Shown: positions 40,178 to 51,560, numbered from the stretch's first letter. The stretch: DNA of 64,000 nucleotides from Odoribacter sp. OttesenSCG-928-L07 (GCA_030265965.1 JAJDHA010000001.1:1-64000), one strand, 5' to 3'. Made by a program: numbers and translations. The notes: generated by a model from the letters alone, not told the origin.

Positions 40178-42370
40178 ATGAGATTAAAACTATTATTTCT
40201 TATTTTTCTTTTTACTGTAACATTCTCTGTTAATGCTCAAATAACAATTGTAAAAAACGGCATTCCTAAATCGCATATTGTTGTGAATAACAATAATGAG
40301 CACAATATGGAAGCAGCAATTTTATTACAAGATTTTATCATTAGAATAAGTGGAACAAATCTGCAAATTATTAATAATTCAACTCCAAATAAAGGCGATA
40401 TAGCAATCGGATTTGGAAATATTGACGGATTAACGGAAGATGGGTTTCGTTTGGAAACGAAAAAAGGAATTCTATACATAAGTAGCGGCGGCGACAAAGG
40501 AGCTATTTACGGTGTAGTTACATTGTTGGAAAATCATCTTGGAGTTTCGTATTATGCAAGTAATACTTACACATTAAACAAAAGTAAAACGATAATAATT
40601 CCGGAACTTAACAGCGCAGAAAATCCTGCTTTTCGATACAGACAAACTCAAAATTACGCTATTGAAGAAGATAGTATTTTCAAATATTGGTTTCGCTTCG
40701 AAAAACCAAAAGAGGTTTTTGCAAATAATTTGTGGGTTCATACATTCAACGATTTGCTCCCATCTTCAAAATACGGAGCAACAAATCCGGAGTATTATTC
40801 TTTTATTAATGGAGAACATCGTCCCGGAAGACATAGTCAATGGTGTTTGACAAATCCGGATGTTTTTGAAATTGTTTCTCAAAAAATAGATTCAATATTT
40901 AAAGCGAATCCCGATAAAAATATTATTTCAGTTAGTCAAAACGACGGAAATAATACTAATTGTACTTGTCCTAAATGTAAAGCGCTCGATGAATATGAAG
41001 GCAGTCCGTCGGGAACAATAATTCATTTTGTGAATAAACTGGCAGAACGCTTCCCTGATAAAGAAATTTCCACACTTGCTTATGTTTATACGATGCATCC
41101 GCCGAAACATGTAAAGCCTTTACCAAATGTAAATATAATGCTGTGTAATATTGATTGCACACGAGAAGTTCCTTTAACAGATAATGCTTCTGGACAAGAA
41201 TTTATGAAAGCATTAAACGCTTGGTCGGCAATAAGTAATAATATTTTTATTTGGGATTATGGGATTAATTTTGATAATTATGTGTCGCCTTTCCCAAATT
41301 TTCATATCATTCAAAAAAATATTCAAATATTTAAAGAGCATAATGCAACAATGCATTTTTCGCAAACCGGAGGAGTAAAAGGTGGTGATTTTTCTGAAAT
41401 GCGTGCGTATATTATAAGTAAATTAATGTGGAATCCTTACTTAAATGCTGATTCTCTGATGCGAACATTTTTGAATGGATATTATGGAGCAGCAGCGCCA
41501 TACATTTATCAATATGAAAAAATGTTGGAAGGAGCTTTGCTGGCAAGTAAAAAGCCATTACGACTGTACGATACGCCTGTAACTCATAAAGACGGAATGT
41601 TAAATGCAAATTGTTTAAAACATTATAACGAGCTTTTCGATAAGGCTGAACAAGCTGTTGCAGATGATACTGTGTTATTAAACAGAGTGCAATTGTCACG
41701 ATTGCCAATTCAGTATGCGGAATTGGAAATTGCAAGAGTTGAAGGAAATTACAACAAGGGAATTATTAAATCTAAACTATTGCTATTTAATGAAAGAACA
41801 AGCAAGTTTGGAGTGAAAACATTAAATGAAAAAGTGTATCCTCCGGCAGAATATTGTCAAATATATTCTGACCGATATTTATCTGATGATATTGATAATC
41901 TTGCAAAAGATGCAAAGATTATTTGGATTACCGAGCCTTACGGTCATTATAAAGATTTGGGAGAAACAGCTTTGACCGACGGACTTTTGGGCGGTACGAG
42001 TTTTAATGAAAGTTGGGTTGGTTGGCTTGGAATAGATGGCATTTGGGTATTAGATTTGGGTGAAGAAAAGGAAATATCATCAATTGAAGGCGATTTTTTA
42101 CATCATTTAGGTGCATGGATATTTTTACCGTCAAAAGTGACATATTCAACCTCTTGCGATAATATTACCTACGAAAAATTCGGAGAAGAGTCTTTGGATG
42201 AAGATAAAAATATGAGAATAAAATTTGTAGGCGTAAAATGTACTGCGCCGGAAAAAGTATCTGCCAGATATATCAAGATAGAAGCCGAAAGCATAAAAAG
42301 ATGTCCCGATTGGCATTACGGAATCGGATACGATGCATGGTTTTTTATTGACGAGATAACAGTACAATAA
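40178..42370 (+). CDS. DUF4838-type secreted glycoside-hydrolase-like protein with C-terminal discoidin-like domain
   Basis: GH20/GH67-like N-terminal fold (NMEAAILLQDFIIRISG, YGVVTLLENHLGVSYYA), ISVSQNDGNNTNCTCPKCKALDEYEGSPSGTIIHFVNKLAE; TATCTTTG box just upstream. Confidence 0.8.
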   Translation: MRLKLLFLIFLFTVTFSVNAQITIVKNGIPKSHIVVNNNNEHNMEAAILLQDFIIRISGTNLQIINNSTPNKGDIAIGFGNIDGLTEDGFRLETKKGILYISSGGDKGAIYGVVTLLENHLGVSYYASNTYTLNKSKTIIIPELNSAENPAFRYRQTQNYAIEEDSIFKYWFRFEKPKEVFANNLWVHTFNDLLPSSKYGATNPEYYSFINGEHRPGRHSQWCLTNPDVFEIVSQKIDSIFKANPDKNIISVSQNDGNNTNCTCPKCKALDEYEGSPSGTIIHFVNKLAERFPDKEISTLAYVYTMHPPKHVKPLPNVNIMLCNIDCTREVPLTDNASGQEFMKALNAWSAISNNIFIWDYGINFDNYVSPFPNFHIIQKNIQIFKEHNATMHFSQTGGVKGGDFSEMRAYIISKLMWNPYLNADSLMRTFLNGYYGAAAPYIYQYEKMLEGALLASKKPLRLYDTPVTHKDGMLNANCLKHYNELFDKAEQAVADDTVLLNRVQLSRLPIQYAELEIARVEGNYNKGIIKSKLLLFNERTSKFGVKTLNEKVYPPAEYCQIYSDRYLSDDIDNLAKDAKIIWITEPYGHYKDLGETALTDGLLGGTSFNESWVGWLGIDGIWVLDLGEEKEISSIEGDFLHHLGAWIFLPSKVTYSTSCDNITYEKFGEESLDEDKNMRIKFVGVKCTAPEKVSARYIKIEAESIKRCPDWHYGIGYDAWFFIDEITVQ

Positions 42371-42396
42371 ACAATCAGTCGGTTGTACGTCTTTTC

Positions 42397-44862
42397 TTAT
42401 TTTTCTTCTAACTTATCTGAAATCAACTTCTGTACTTTCTCACGCATCTGAATGTAACTTTCGTTAACTTGCGGATAAATTGGTTCTAAAAATTCAATTG
42501 AAACTCTTGTTCCAAAACGTGGAAGAAAGCTTTTAATAACGGCAACATTTGTACCTTTAGTAACAATAGGAACAACAGGAATTTTTAATTCAGTACTCAA
42601 AATGGCAAACAAATCTTTGAAATCATTCATGCCGGTTTTAGATCGTGTGCCTTCAGGGTATATAGCTACATTTTTGTTGTTTGATAATACATACATCAAT
42701 TTTTGTAAAGACTCCCTCAGGTTCGAATTAATATCCATTAAGATTATATTATTTCTATTTGCCAGAAACTTCATGAAAAAATTCTTGAAATGTTTATTTT
42801 TAGCAAAGAAATAAGTTTTCTTTCTAACTTGTTTTTTCAATTGAGTAAATAGAACAACTCCATCGAGCATACTTTGATGGTTAGAAACAAAGATGCAAGT
42901 TTCTTCAGGAATATTTTCTTTACCGGTACTTTTGAATTTATAGCAAATATTTATTAACCCGCGGCAAATTCCCATGAGAAAACTGTTTAGAGCGCCGGCA
43001 CGAGGTAACTTTATCGGTGGAATATCGGAGGATAAAATATCTTTCCATGACAAATCTTCGTTTTGTAAATTAATAGTATTGTTGCTTTCCTCAACAAATG
43101 CGCTCATTTTAGCTAAAGTATCAAGAACTTCAATATCCTTTTCATTTAAACTGACTCCGAAATTAGTTTCAACAAAAGCCATTAAAGCAATTCGTGTCAA
43201 TGAATCCATTCCGAGATCAATTTCAAAATGATCGTTTGCTTTTGGAGTTTTTCCAGTTTCTTTTGCAATGAAATTTCTTAAAAGAATATATTGTTCACTT
43301 TTGCCGGAATCACTTTCAACGGTGTTATCTTCTACAACTTCAATAAGATCTGCAAACTTAAATCGTTGCAATTTTCCAAGTCGATTCTTTGGCAACTCGG
43401 TTGATATTATATGATATTGTTTTATTCTTTTGTATTGTGATACAGAAGAGTTGAAGTTAATAATATCTTGTTTTATTAATGAATTTATATCACCTAAGGA
43501 AGTCTCTCTAATTTCTTCCATTTCAGGAATAATTAATGCTTGTAAAATTCCTTCATGCATAAAAACTCCGATTTCTTTAGTGTATGGCGACATGCTCATA
43601 AACTTTCTTTCTAACTCTTCAGGAATAATATTCTTACCATTAGATGTAACAATAATTTCTTTTATTCTTCCCGTTAACTTTACGCCGTACTTGTCGATAA
43701 TTCCCAAATCGCCGGTATGTAACCATCCGTCAATAATCACTTCTGCTGTTTCTTCCGGTCGATTGTAATAACCTTGCATAACATTATCGCCTTTAACACA
43801 TATTTCCCCGTCGATTGATTTTACTTCGGCTCCATCCAAAGGTAATCCGGCATATCCGAGTTTCCATTTTTCCGGATGAGTAAAGCTAATCATTGGTGAA
43901 GTTTCAGTCATTCCATAACCATCGAGAATTTCAAATCCCAATGTTTTAAAAATTTTGCCTGTTTCTATAGACAAAGCAGCGCCTCCTGAAACAAGATATT
44001 TCAAATGTCCGCCGAACTTTTTATGAACGGAAGAAAAGAGCATATTAGAAAGTCCTCTTATCTGAAGACCGGCAGCGATTTTATAAATAATCTTTGTTAT
44101 TAACTTGGCATTAATCTTATCCATAACACCTTTAGCCAATAAAGCATACAAACGCGGAACTCCTATAATTAAATTAATCTTTCCCTTATTTAAGGTTTTT
44201 ATAATACTTTCGCTATTCATTCCTTCGGCAATAAAAATACTTTCACCGATGTATAATGGAGCCATTAACGAACCCAAAAGAGGAAAAACATGATGCAACG
44301 GCAACAAAATCATCATGGTTCGTTCTTCTGTGATAATGGGCACTTGCTTACAAACTGCATTCAGATTGAAAAGAATATTTTTGTATGAAAGCATCACTCC
44401 TTTCGATGTTCCTGTTGTTCCTGAGGTATAGATTATCAAGGCTGTTTTTTCAATATCTTCAATCAAAAAATCAATTATTGGAAGTGTGTGAACTTCAGAA
44501 ACATCAATATCTTTTGCTGTGATTAGTTTAGCTGTAAGTTTTTCTTCGTTAACAATTATGGAAAGACTTTCCTTTTTTTCTTCTGATGAGAAGATAATGT
44601 CAGGGTTACAATCTTTTAATATGTAAGCAATTTCGTCGGGAGTAGATTGTACATCAATAGGAATTGCAATTGCATTTGTGCGCAATGCGCCATAGAAAGC
44701 ATACACCCATTCTAAAGAGTTTTCGCCAATAATACATATTCTTTCTACATTATCATTTTTTGCAAAAGCTTCGGCGTAAGCCAATGAGTATTGCAATAAT
44801 TGCGAATATGTGATGTCTGTGTCTTTATATGATAAAGCTAATTTTTCGCTTTGTTTTAACAT
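42397..44862 (-). CDS. AMP-dependent acyl ligase - acyl carrier domain - PlsC-type acyltransferase fusion
   Basis: LIIYTSGTTGTSKGVMLS, GYGMTETSP, LHTGDLG; carrier GMDSLTRIALMAF; acyltransferase VSNHQSMLDGVV (HX4D) and YPEGTRSKTG. Confidence 0.93.
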   Translation of the reverse strand: MLKQSEKLALSYKDTDITYSQLLQYSLAYAEAFAKNDNVERICIIGENSLEWVYAFYGALRTNAIAIPIDVQSTPDEIAYILKDCNPDIIFSSEEKKESLSIIVNEEKLTAKLITAKDIDVSEVHTLPIIDFLIEDIEKTALIIYTSGTTGTSKGVMLSYKNILFNLNAVCKQVPIITEERTMMILLPLHHVFPLLGSLMAPLYIGESIFIAEGMNSESIIKTLNKGKINLIIGVPRLYALLAKGVMDKINAKLITKIIYKIAAGLQIRGLSNMLFSSVHKKFGGHLKYLVSGGAALSIETGKIFKTLGFEILDGYGMTETSPMISFTHPEKWKLGYAGLPLDGAEVKSIDGEICVKGDNVMQGYYNRPEETAEVIIDGWLHTGDLGIIDKYGVKLTGRIKEIIVTSNGKNIIPEELERKFMSMSPYTKEIGVFMHEGILQALIIPEMEEIRETSLGDINSLIKQDIINFNSSVSQYKRIKQYHIISTELPKNRLGKLQRFKFADLIEVVEDNTVESDSGKSEQYILLRNFIAKETGKTPKANDHFEIDLGMDSLTRIALMAFVETNFGVSLNEKDIEVLDTLAKMSAFVEESNNTINLQNEDLSWKDILSSDIPPIKLPRAGALNSFLMGICRGLINICYKFKSTGKENIPEETCIFVSNHQSMLDGVVLFTQLKKQVRKKTYFFAKNKHFKNFFMKFLANRNNIILMDINSNLRESLQKLMYVLSNNKNVAIYPEGTRSKTGMNDFKDLFAILSTELKIPVVPIVTKGTNVAVIKSFLPRFGTRVSIEFLEPIYPQVNESYIQMREKVQKLISDKLEEK

Positions 44863-44873
44863 GTTTGATTATT

Positions 44874-47800
44874 TTAATTTTTACGTTTAACGCTGATTTT
44901 AACGGCATCTGAATGGCCGCCGAATTCCGGAGCATACATACATTGAATTTTAGAAATACCGCCGGTAAAGTTACCGCTTTGTTGAATATTAACTTTGTAT
45001 TCAATTATATGTGTGCCTTTTGGTAAATATTCTATAAAGAAATTCATCGAATCGTCTTTGATACTTGTATAATACAATAAATTTCCGGCAAAAGAATAAC
45101 CTGAAAGTTTTTGTTCGGGGATGAAACAGGCCGGCAATACGTCTTTCAAATGAACATACTCGTATTCTCTATCACTTGTAATTACCATTCTTACAACAAT
45201 TTTATCTGTATTGTTAATTTCTTCGCCTTTCTTTATTTCGGTATAACTTATTGGTTGACCGTCGTAAGAAGATTTTAATATTTTCCTATCAACAGACAAT
45301 CCTGCCGCTGCCGAACTTACATTTTCATAATCGGTAGTATATTGCCAATACATTGCGCCCCAAGCTGTACCTTCGTTTTCTTTCTCAATTGAAATTTCCG
45401 CAAAGTCTTTGGAAATTTGTGCTGCCGGATAAGTTTCCTTAATGTATCCCGCTCCGGCGCTCGCTTTTGAAAATTCAACAGAATGATTTCCAATCATAAT
45501 CTTATCATTACTTTTAATCATAATCTCTGATGAATTATCCAACAAAAGTGCGAATATCGCTTTACTTGTAGCAGGACCACTTTGCCATGAATTTGTGCGT
45601 TTCTGATTTAACAACCATCTTTGCATCTCGGAAATAGATTTGCTGTCGCTGGAAATAGTATGATAACATTCGATTAACGCCGCCATAGTAACAATCGATG
45701 AACTGTAAGTGAAAGTCTTTTGCATATCTCGCCAATACATTCCTAACTCGGCGCTGTGTAATGCTCTTTCATTTAATGATTGCAAAATAAGACTTGCAGC
45801 TTTTCTGTTGTTAGTATTATGTAAGGTCGTTGCAATCATAGCTTGCATTTCTAATCCGTGAACATTCCAATTTTTTTCAAGATGCGACATAAAAAATTCA
45901 TAAGCTTGTGTATTGTCTTTTGAAACCGGATTGTTTTTTACAAAAATGTGACGAGCGTATAAATATTTAATAACATCAGAAGAAATAACATATTTATCCA
46001 AAGATTTATTCTTTTCTAAATTATTGTATGTTTTGGTAATTTCAGAATCAATATAATTCAAAGCAGGTGTTAATATCATTCTCAATTCATTGGAATATTC
46101 TACAATATTCAAAGAATAAAGATTTGCAAATCCTGTGATAATATTAAGAGTGATATAATAACTCGGATAACTACCATTTTCTATCCAAGTGAAAGCGCCG
46201 GAAGCATGTTGCATGTTTTTTAACTTGCTGAACATTGCGTTTTTCGTATAACTTATATTGTTTTTATCAAACAATAAAGCCATTCTTTCTCTTTGCAATT
46301 CTTCATTTTCTGCGTCCAAAACCCATGGTGTTTCTGAAAGAAGAATATTCTTCAATTCTTGATTTTGTGCTAATTGAGATGCAAAACTTTCAGGATTTGT
46401 TGCTTTAACTTGTTCGTAAATTTCTTGAATTTCCGGATTGTTTTTAACAATATGTTCAGCAATTAGATTTGAATACAACTTGTTGAAAACAGTCAAAGAG
46501 AATATTTCATCACCTTCAGATAAGAATGGTAACGATTGAACTGCGTACCAAATCGGATTAGCAGAATATTCGAAAGTTATTGATTGTGTTGAATATTTCG
46601 AATCGCTGTATTTCTTATTAAATCCATCAAAAGTAAATTTATTCAAACCTTTCTTGTTAATTGTAAGAGGTAACGATTCTGTTATCAGAATCTTTGTTGT
46701 TAACACAGGAATAATATGTTCTTCGACATCTTTATGTGAAGTTGTTTCAGCTCCGCAACGGATTTTTAGTAATCCTGCGTTTTCAGGAACGATTAATCTC
46801 CAACTTACATAAGAAGACGAGTTTTCATTAACATTAAAATGTGTTGTACTCACATCAACAACTTCTTTTGTAATATCTTTCCCGAATAAATCATAAACCT
46901 CTATAAATGCGCTTCCATAATGACTTTCGGTTGATAAGTTGGAAATTCTTGCACTATATTCAATTACATCTTTTTCGTATAATACTTTCGGCGTATTTGC
47001 TTGAATAAAAATATCCTTCTTGGAAATTATCTCAGTTTCAAAATATCCTGTCGACAAATCTTTTGTATGTGCCCAAGCTCTAAATTTCCATTTTGTCATA
47101 CTCTCAGGAACAAGAAATTCAAATTCAACATTGCCGTCTTTATTAACTTTCAGTTGAGGATAGAAGAATGCTGTTTCTTTAAAATCACGACGAATACTTT
47201 GAGTTTGGTCTTTATCTGTTTCGGAATCTTGGCTTGGCATTGATTCATCACGAACATCCAACATTGTGTCATCATTACCTTCAACTTCGTAATTATTAAT
47301 CATATCAGAGCTAAGAACCATTTCTTCTAGAACAACATCTCCTTTAGCAGATGACGACCTTTCTTTGTACATAATATTTTGATTTCTCGGAACTCCTCCA
47401 AAATAAATCGGGTAATACATATCCATCAAATTGAAATCATCATATTCTCTAGTCTCAATCTTTTTCGTATCAAAAACATAAGGATTTAATGTCCACTGGC
47501 GTGATAAATGATTAATATTACTGAATGAAAAACTATATTTCGACTTTGCTGAACGTGAGAAATTAAAACGCGGATTACTTTCTTTTGTAAAATAATCTAA
47601 CGACATATCGTACATTGTTGCAAGAAGTTCCGCATCAACAATATTGTTTTTGTAATCTCTTAAAGAAAGCGACCATTTTTCAGTAGTATTTGGAGTAATA
47701 AAACTTCTTTCGGTTAATAATTTAATATCAAGATTTTTATTATCAAAAGGTACTTCAATGTTTAATGATTTATTATATGATCTATTGTTGAACGCAGCGC

Positions 47801-50800
47801 CGGCAATAATTTTAATACTTCCTCTATCTTCTTCTTTTACATCAAAAGAAAGAACTTTCGTGCCGTTTAGACTTACAAAGTCATCATAAATAACTCGTTT
47901 CGGAGAATAAACAATTAAACGAATATTAGATTTCTTTTGTGATGAAGAAAGATAAATATCGAATTTATCTTCCGGTTTAGCTGAGGTTTTTGAAGTAAGC
48001 AAACTAATACCTTCTTGCGAGAAAACAGATTGTTTAGTTTTATCATAAGTACAGAAATAGAACTCTTTACTTACATCATTTCCAAACTTATCTTTAGTAG
48101 AAGCTTCAATAACATAATATCCTGCCGCAAGTTTTAAATCTTTAATATTAATTTTTCCGTCTGAATCATTAATTGTGGCAATTAAATTACCTTTTTCCCA
48201 ATCCTTGTATGAGTATTCGTTTTTGTAAGCATCTTTCGGAAGTTTATTTTTAAAATCTTTTTCCGAGTAGCTAAAAACATCCGGATTACTCGCCCATAAG
48301 CGCGGTCTAACAATATTTTCCGGTTCAGTAAGCTTATGAATCTTAACTTGAATATCGACTTTTATCGGTTCGTTATCTGTATTTGTTGTTTTAATTATAT
48401 ATTCATCCTCAACATATTCCGAATTATTAGAACTTAAAAAGACACTTTTGTTTGATATACGAAGTGAATAGCTTCCGGAAATTGTTTCGCCTGAATTATC
48501 TGTAACATCAACATTAATTGTGAAATAATATATTGGATCGATGAAATATGTTTTGTTTGTCGGACAAACTGCATTAAAACAAATTATTCCATTGCCATCT
48601 TCATCTAAGTTTAAAATTCCATTTGAAATAGCAACATTATTTGAACTGAAATATCTAAAATAAGAAACTCTTGAAATTGAATATTTTACATTTGCATTAT
48701 TTAGGGAAATTCCTGTTAATGATTTTGCGTTAACTTTCACACAAACTTCTTTATTGGCAATATTTTGTTCAGAAGTTTTCTCAAAGCTAATCTCAAAAGA
48801 AGGTCGTTTATATTCTTCTACTCTGAAATAAGTTGAATAATTACCATCAGTTATAGTATAAATTCCGGGTTTGCAATTATTTGGTAAAATAAATTCTCCG
48901 TTACAAGAACCAAACTCATTAGTTCTTAATTTGAAAGTTTGAAGATCTTTGTAATTATTATCTTTCAAAGAAATGTTCATAAGTTTATTAGGTTCTGCAG
49001 AGTAATTTTCCTCATAACCTTTGTGAGCAATAACCTTAAAGTAAACAGTTTGTCCCGGACGATAAATAGCTCTATCAATAAAGAATGACGACTGTTGTCT
49101 TTCATGACTGCTGTCTGTATATGTATTGCTGGAATTATCAAACAAAAACTTATCGCCATCTTTATTAATTACGATAGAATAAGAGTTGTAATAAGACGTT
49201 TTACCACTTAATTTTTTTAATTCATCTTTGTTGACAATTAACTTTCCTTTATCATTTGTTGATTTTTTATCAATAAGAATTTGTTTTTTATTATCGCCCC
49301 AACCATCAGTAAAATAGAATGATACTTCGCAATTTTTCAATGTTTGTCCGGAGTTTCTATCGCTAATAATTAATTCAAAATTATTTTCAGTATTTAAAAC
49401 CAGAGAATTAAGTTTTGTAACTTGGAAGGTTGCTAATGCAATTTTGTCTTCCTTTTTATTAAAAGTGTTTTTATTGCAAGTAATAACAACATAAGCGCCG
49501 TTTTTCAGAGGAGGTAAAATGATTTCAGTAGTGTGAGTTCTATAATCATTGCTTTTCGGAATATCTAATTTAAATTCTTCAACAGCTTGTTTAGACAGGA
49601 AAAGATCTAAATTTTTATCACTTTGTAGATTAGAATAAATGTTTTTACCAAAATATTCATTTTCAAAGTCTAAAGGAATTATTCTTACAAATATTTCTTC
49701 AATATTTTTATAGGATATACTTGCAGGGAAATATTCATTAGGATAATTATTTCCTACAACAGTTATGTTATTAATTTCTTGACTTTCAATTTCGTACATT
49801 AGATTATAACAACGTTTTCCACCGTTAGTTTCCGGAAATTGATCATATGCTTTTTTGCAATAAGCTAAAGAGTTAACAAGATAATCTTTGTATTCATCTG
49901 ATATCTCCGGATTGTATTCAAAAGCTTTTTGATAATAATAATTAGCAATTGTGTACATAATATCTGCCGCTGATTCGTGTTGCGCAAAATTTCTTTCCAA
50001 AGTAAAAAGCGCCTCAAGATATTTTTGTTCCTTATCATCAAACTCAGAGATATTGTTATAAACGAATTGTAATCTAAGAAGTTCAGCATCAACAAATGGA
50101 GTTGGATCATTTGCATGAAATTTCAATATATCTTGAAACAGTCTTACACCCATTTCAAGATAATCGTTAGTATTTTCAGGTAGAACTAATCTTAAGAAAG
50201 TATTATATGTTGAAAGATAATCTTGATTATTTAAAGTTTTGCCCAATAAATTATTTTCAAAATCCGAAAGAAATTCTAAAGCTCTGAACGCAAGAATATC
50301 ATATAAAGTTGGACGGAGTTTTCTGTTAGGATTTTCTTCTTTTTCCAAAATTACTTTGTAGTTTTCAATAGAGATATTTTGTAATTTTGAAGCGTTTTCA
50401 AGAGATTTTAAATAATAATCATAAGATTTCTCGAGTAAATTTTCTCTACTCCAAGTATTAATGTCGTCAGATTTTTCAGAGGTGTTGGCAAGATTTGCAA
50501 TTTTCCAATAATTGTTTTGCAAAAATTGAGTATATAGCTGAGCTGTAAGTGAATAATATATGTTCTTTTCCGGAAATTTGCTTTTAGTTAATATTTCTTC
50601 AAAATCATTTATAGAGTTTTGGAGAAAATCTTCAGCATATTGGGAAGAAATTTTAACTTTATAAATTGAAACAGCAATTAATTGTGAAGAATTATTTTCC
50701 TTTTTTGCTTGAGTTTCAATCTCGTTTATTATCTTTAATGCAGATTCGGGTAATTTTTTGTTGAAAAGTTCATCAACTTCATTCCATTTTTCCTTATAAT

Positions 50801-50873
50801 CAAATGGAGTTTGTGCGCATGCACCAAGCATTATTGCGTTTAACAATAAAATTATACAAAATCTTTTAGGCAT
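44874..50873 (-). CDS. alpha-2-macroglobulin family lipoprotein (MG2-containing), no thioester
   Basis: 1999 aa; lipobox MLGACAQ; FFIDRAIYRPGQTVYFKVI; YPQLKVNKDGNVEFEFLVPESMTKWKFRAWAHT; no CxEQ motif seen. Confidence 0.9.
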   Translation of the reverse strand: MPKRFCIILLLNAIMLGACAQTPFDYKEKWNEVDELFNKKLPESALKIINEIETQAKKENNSSQLIAVSIYKVKISSQYAEDFLQNSINDFEEILTKSKFPEKNIYYSLTAQLYTQFLQNNYWKIANLANTSEKSDDINTWSRENLLEKSYDYYLKSLENASKLQNISIENYKVILEKEENPNRKLRPTLYDILAFRALEFLSDFENNLLGKTLNNQDYLSTYNTFLRLVLPENTNDYLEMGVRLFQDILKFHANDPTPFVDAELLRLQFVYNNISEFDDKEQKYLEALFTLERNFAQHESAADIMYTIANYYYQKAFEYNPEISDEYKDYLVNSLAYCKKAYDQFPETNGGKRCYNLMYEIESQEINNITVVGNNYPNEYFPASISYKNIEEIFVRIIPLDFENEYFGKNIYSNLQSDKNLDLFLSKQAVEEFKLDIPKSNDYRTHTTEIILPPLKNGAYVVITCNKNTFNKKEDKIALATFQVTKLNSLVLNTENNFELIISDRNSGQTLKNCEVSFYFTDGWGDNKKQILIDKKSTNDKGKLIVNKDELKKLSGKTSYYNSYSIVINKDGDKFLFDNSSNTYTDSSHERQQSSFFIDRAIYRPGQTVYFKVIAHKGYEENYSAEPNKLMNISLKDNNYKDLQTFKLRTNEFGSCNGEFILPNNCKPGIYTITDGNYSTYFRVEEYKRPSFEISFEKTSEQNIANKEVCVKVNAKSLTGISLNNANVKYSISRVSYFRYFSSNNVAISNGILNLDEDGNGIICFNAVCPTNKTYFIDPIYYFTINVDVTDNSGETISGSYSLRISNKSVFLSSNNSEYVEDEYIIKTTNTDNEPIKVDIQVKIHKLTEPENIVRPRLWASNPDVFSYSEKDFKNKLPKDAYKNEYSYKDWEKGNLIATINDSDGKINIKDLKLAAGYYVIEASTKDKFGNDVSKEFYFCTYDKTKQSVFSQEGISLLTSKTSAKPEDKFDIYLSSSQKKSNIRLIVYSPKRVIYDDFVSLNGTKVLSFDVKEEDRGSIKIIAGAAFNNRSYNKSLNIEVPFDNKNLDIKLLTERSFITPNTTEKWSLSLRDYKNNIVDAELLATMYDMSLDYFTKESNPRFNFSRSAKSKYSFSFSNINHLSRQWTLNPYVFDTKKIETREYDDFNLMDMYYPIYFGGVPRNQNIMYKERSSSAKGDVVLEEMVLSSDMINNYEVEGNDDTMLDVRDESMPSQDSETDKDQTQSIRRDFKETAFFYPQLKVNKDGNVEFEFLVPESMTKWKFRAWAHTKDLSTGYFETEIISKKDIFIQANTPKVLYEKDVIEYSARISNLSTESHYGSAFIEVYDLFGKDITKEVVDVSTTHFNVNENSSSYVSWRLIVPENAGLLKIRCGAETTSHKDVEEHIIPVLTTKILITESLPLTINKKGLNKFTFDGFNKKYSDSKYSTQSITFEYSANPIWYAVQSLPFLSEGDEIFSLTVFNKLYSNLIAEHIVKNNPEIQEIYEQVKATNPESFASQLAQNQELKNILLSETPWVLDAENEELQRERMALLFDKNNISYTKNAMFSKLKNMQHASGAFTWIENGSYPSYYITLNIITGFANLYSLNIVEYSNELRMILTPALNYIDSEITKTYNNLEKNKSLDKYVISSDVIKYLYARHIFVKNNPVSKDNTQAYEFFMSHLEKNWNVHGLEMQAMIATTLHNTNNRKAASLILQSLNERALHSAELGMYWRDMQKTFTYSSSIVTMAALIECYHTISSDSKSISEMQRWLLNQKRTNSWQSGPATSKAIFALLLDNSSEIMIKSNDKIMIGNHSVEFSKASAGAGYIKETYPAAQISKDFAEISIEKENEGTAWGAMYWQYTTDYENVSSAAAGLSVDRKILKSSYDGQPISYTEIKKGEEINNTDKIVVRMVITSDREYEYVHLKDVLPACFIPEQKLSGYSFAGNLLYYTSIKDDSMNFFIEYLPKGTHIIEYKVNIQQSGNFTGGISKIQCMYAPEFGGHSDAVKISVKRKN

Positions 50874-50929
50874 AATGGGTAGATTTAAATTAATAATTGA
50901 GGGAGCGGGATATCAAAAACCATTCCAAC

Positions 50930-51454
50930 TTATCTGAAAGATTCATCATACACATTTTCAGAATCATATAAATCTTTATGATATATTGAAATAGAATCTT
51001 GTTCTTGAAGTATTGGGGAATATGGTTCATCAAAGATTGAAATAAATTCCTTTACAAAAAAGGATGCTTTAAAATCTTTATGAATATTATTTAGTAAATG
51101 TTCTGCATCAAGTCTGCTTCTGAAGTTACCAACTTTTACTCTGTAGTTTGGCGCTTTAAAAGTTACGTATGCCGGAATATCGGGAAAGAGTTTGTAAAAT
51201 GCTTCAGCAGCATCGTAAGCGCCTTGTTTTGAGTGGTTTCCTGAGTTAGAGTATATTTGTACTCTATAACCCATATAACCGGAATGATAAACATCATAAG
51301 TGAGTTTTTTATTCAAAATTGAAAAAAATTCCGGTTCCGCAATAACATTCACCTTTTCTTTAGAACCAATAGAACTTTGTCCGGATAATGGAATAACAAA
51401 ATTCAGAATTAATAATAATAATAAGATGTTTTTATAATTTGAATCTAATTGCAT
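50930..51454 (-). CDS. SPOR domain protein
   Basis: YRVQIYSNSGNHSKQGAYDAAEAFYKLFPDIPAYVTFKAPNYRVKVGNFRSRLDAEHLL. Start moved from 51481 to 51454 because a TACCTTTG box (minus, 51486-51479) overlaps the track start. Confidence 0.85.
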   Translation of the reverse strand: MQLDSNYKNILLLLLILNFVIPLSGQSSIGSKEKVNVIAEPEFFSILNKKLTYDVYHSGYMGYRVQIYSNSGNHSKQGAYDAAEAFYKLFPDIPAYVTFKAPNYRVKVGNFRSRLDAEHLLNNIHKDFKASFFVKEFISIFDEPYSPILQEQDSISIYHKDLYDSENVYDESFR

Positions 51455-51529
51455 AAGTTGTAAATGAACGGTTTTTTGCAAAGGTAAATTAAAAAAAACT
51501 TTATTATGTATAAAAAATTAAAAAAAATA

Positions 51530-51560
51530 TTGCAAATTGTAAAATAAAATGTTATTTTTG
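51530..51560 (+). promoter_or_regulatory. Bacteroidota-type promoter (TTG-N20-TAttTTTG)
   Basis: TTG 51530-51532, TATTTTTG 51553-51560. Confidence 0.65.
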
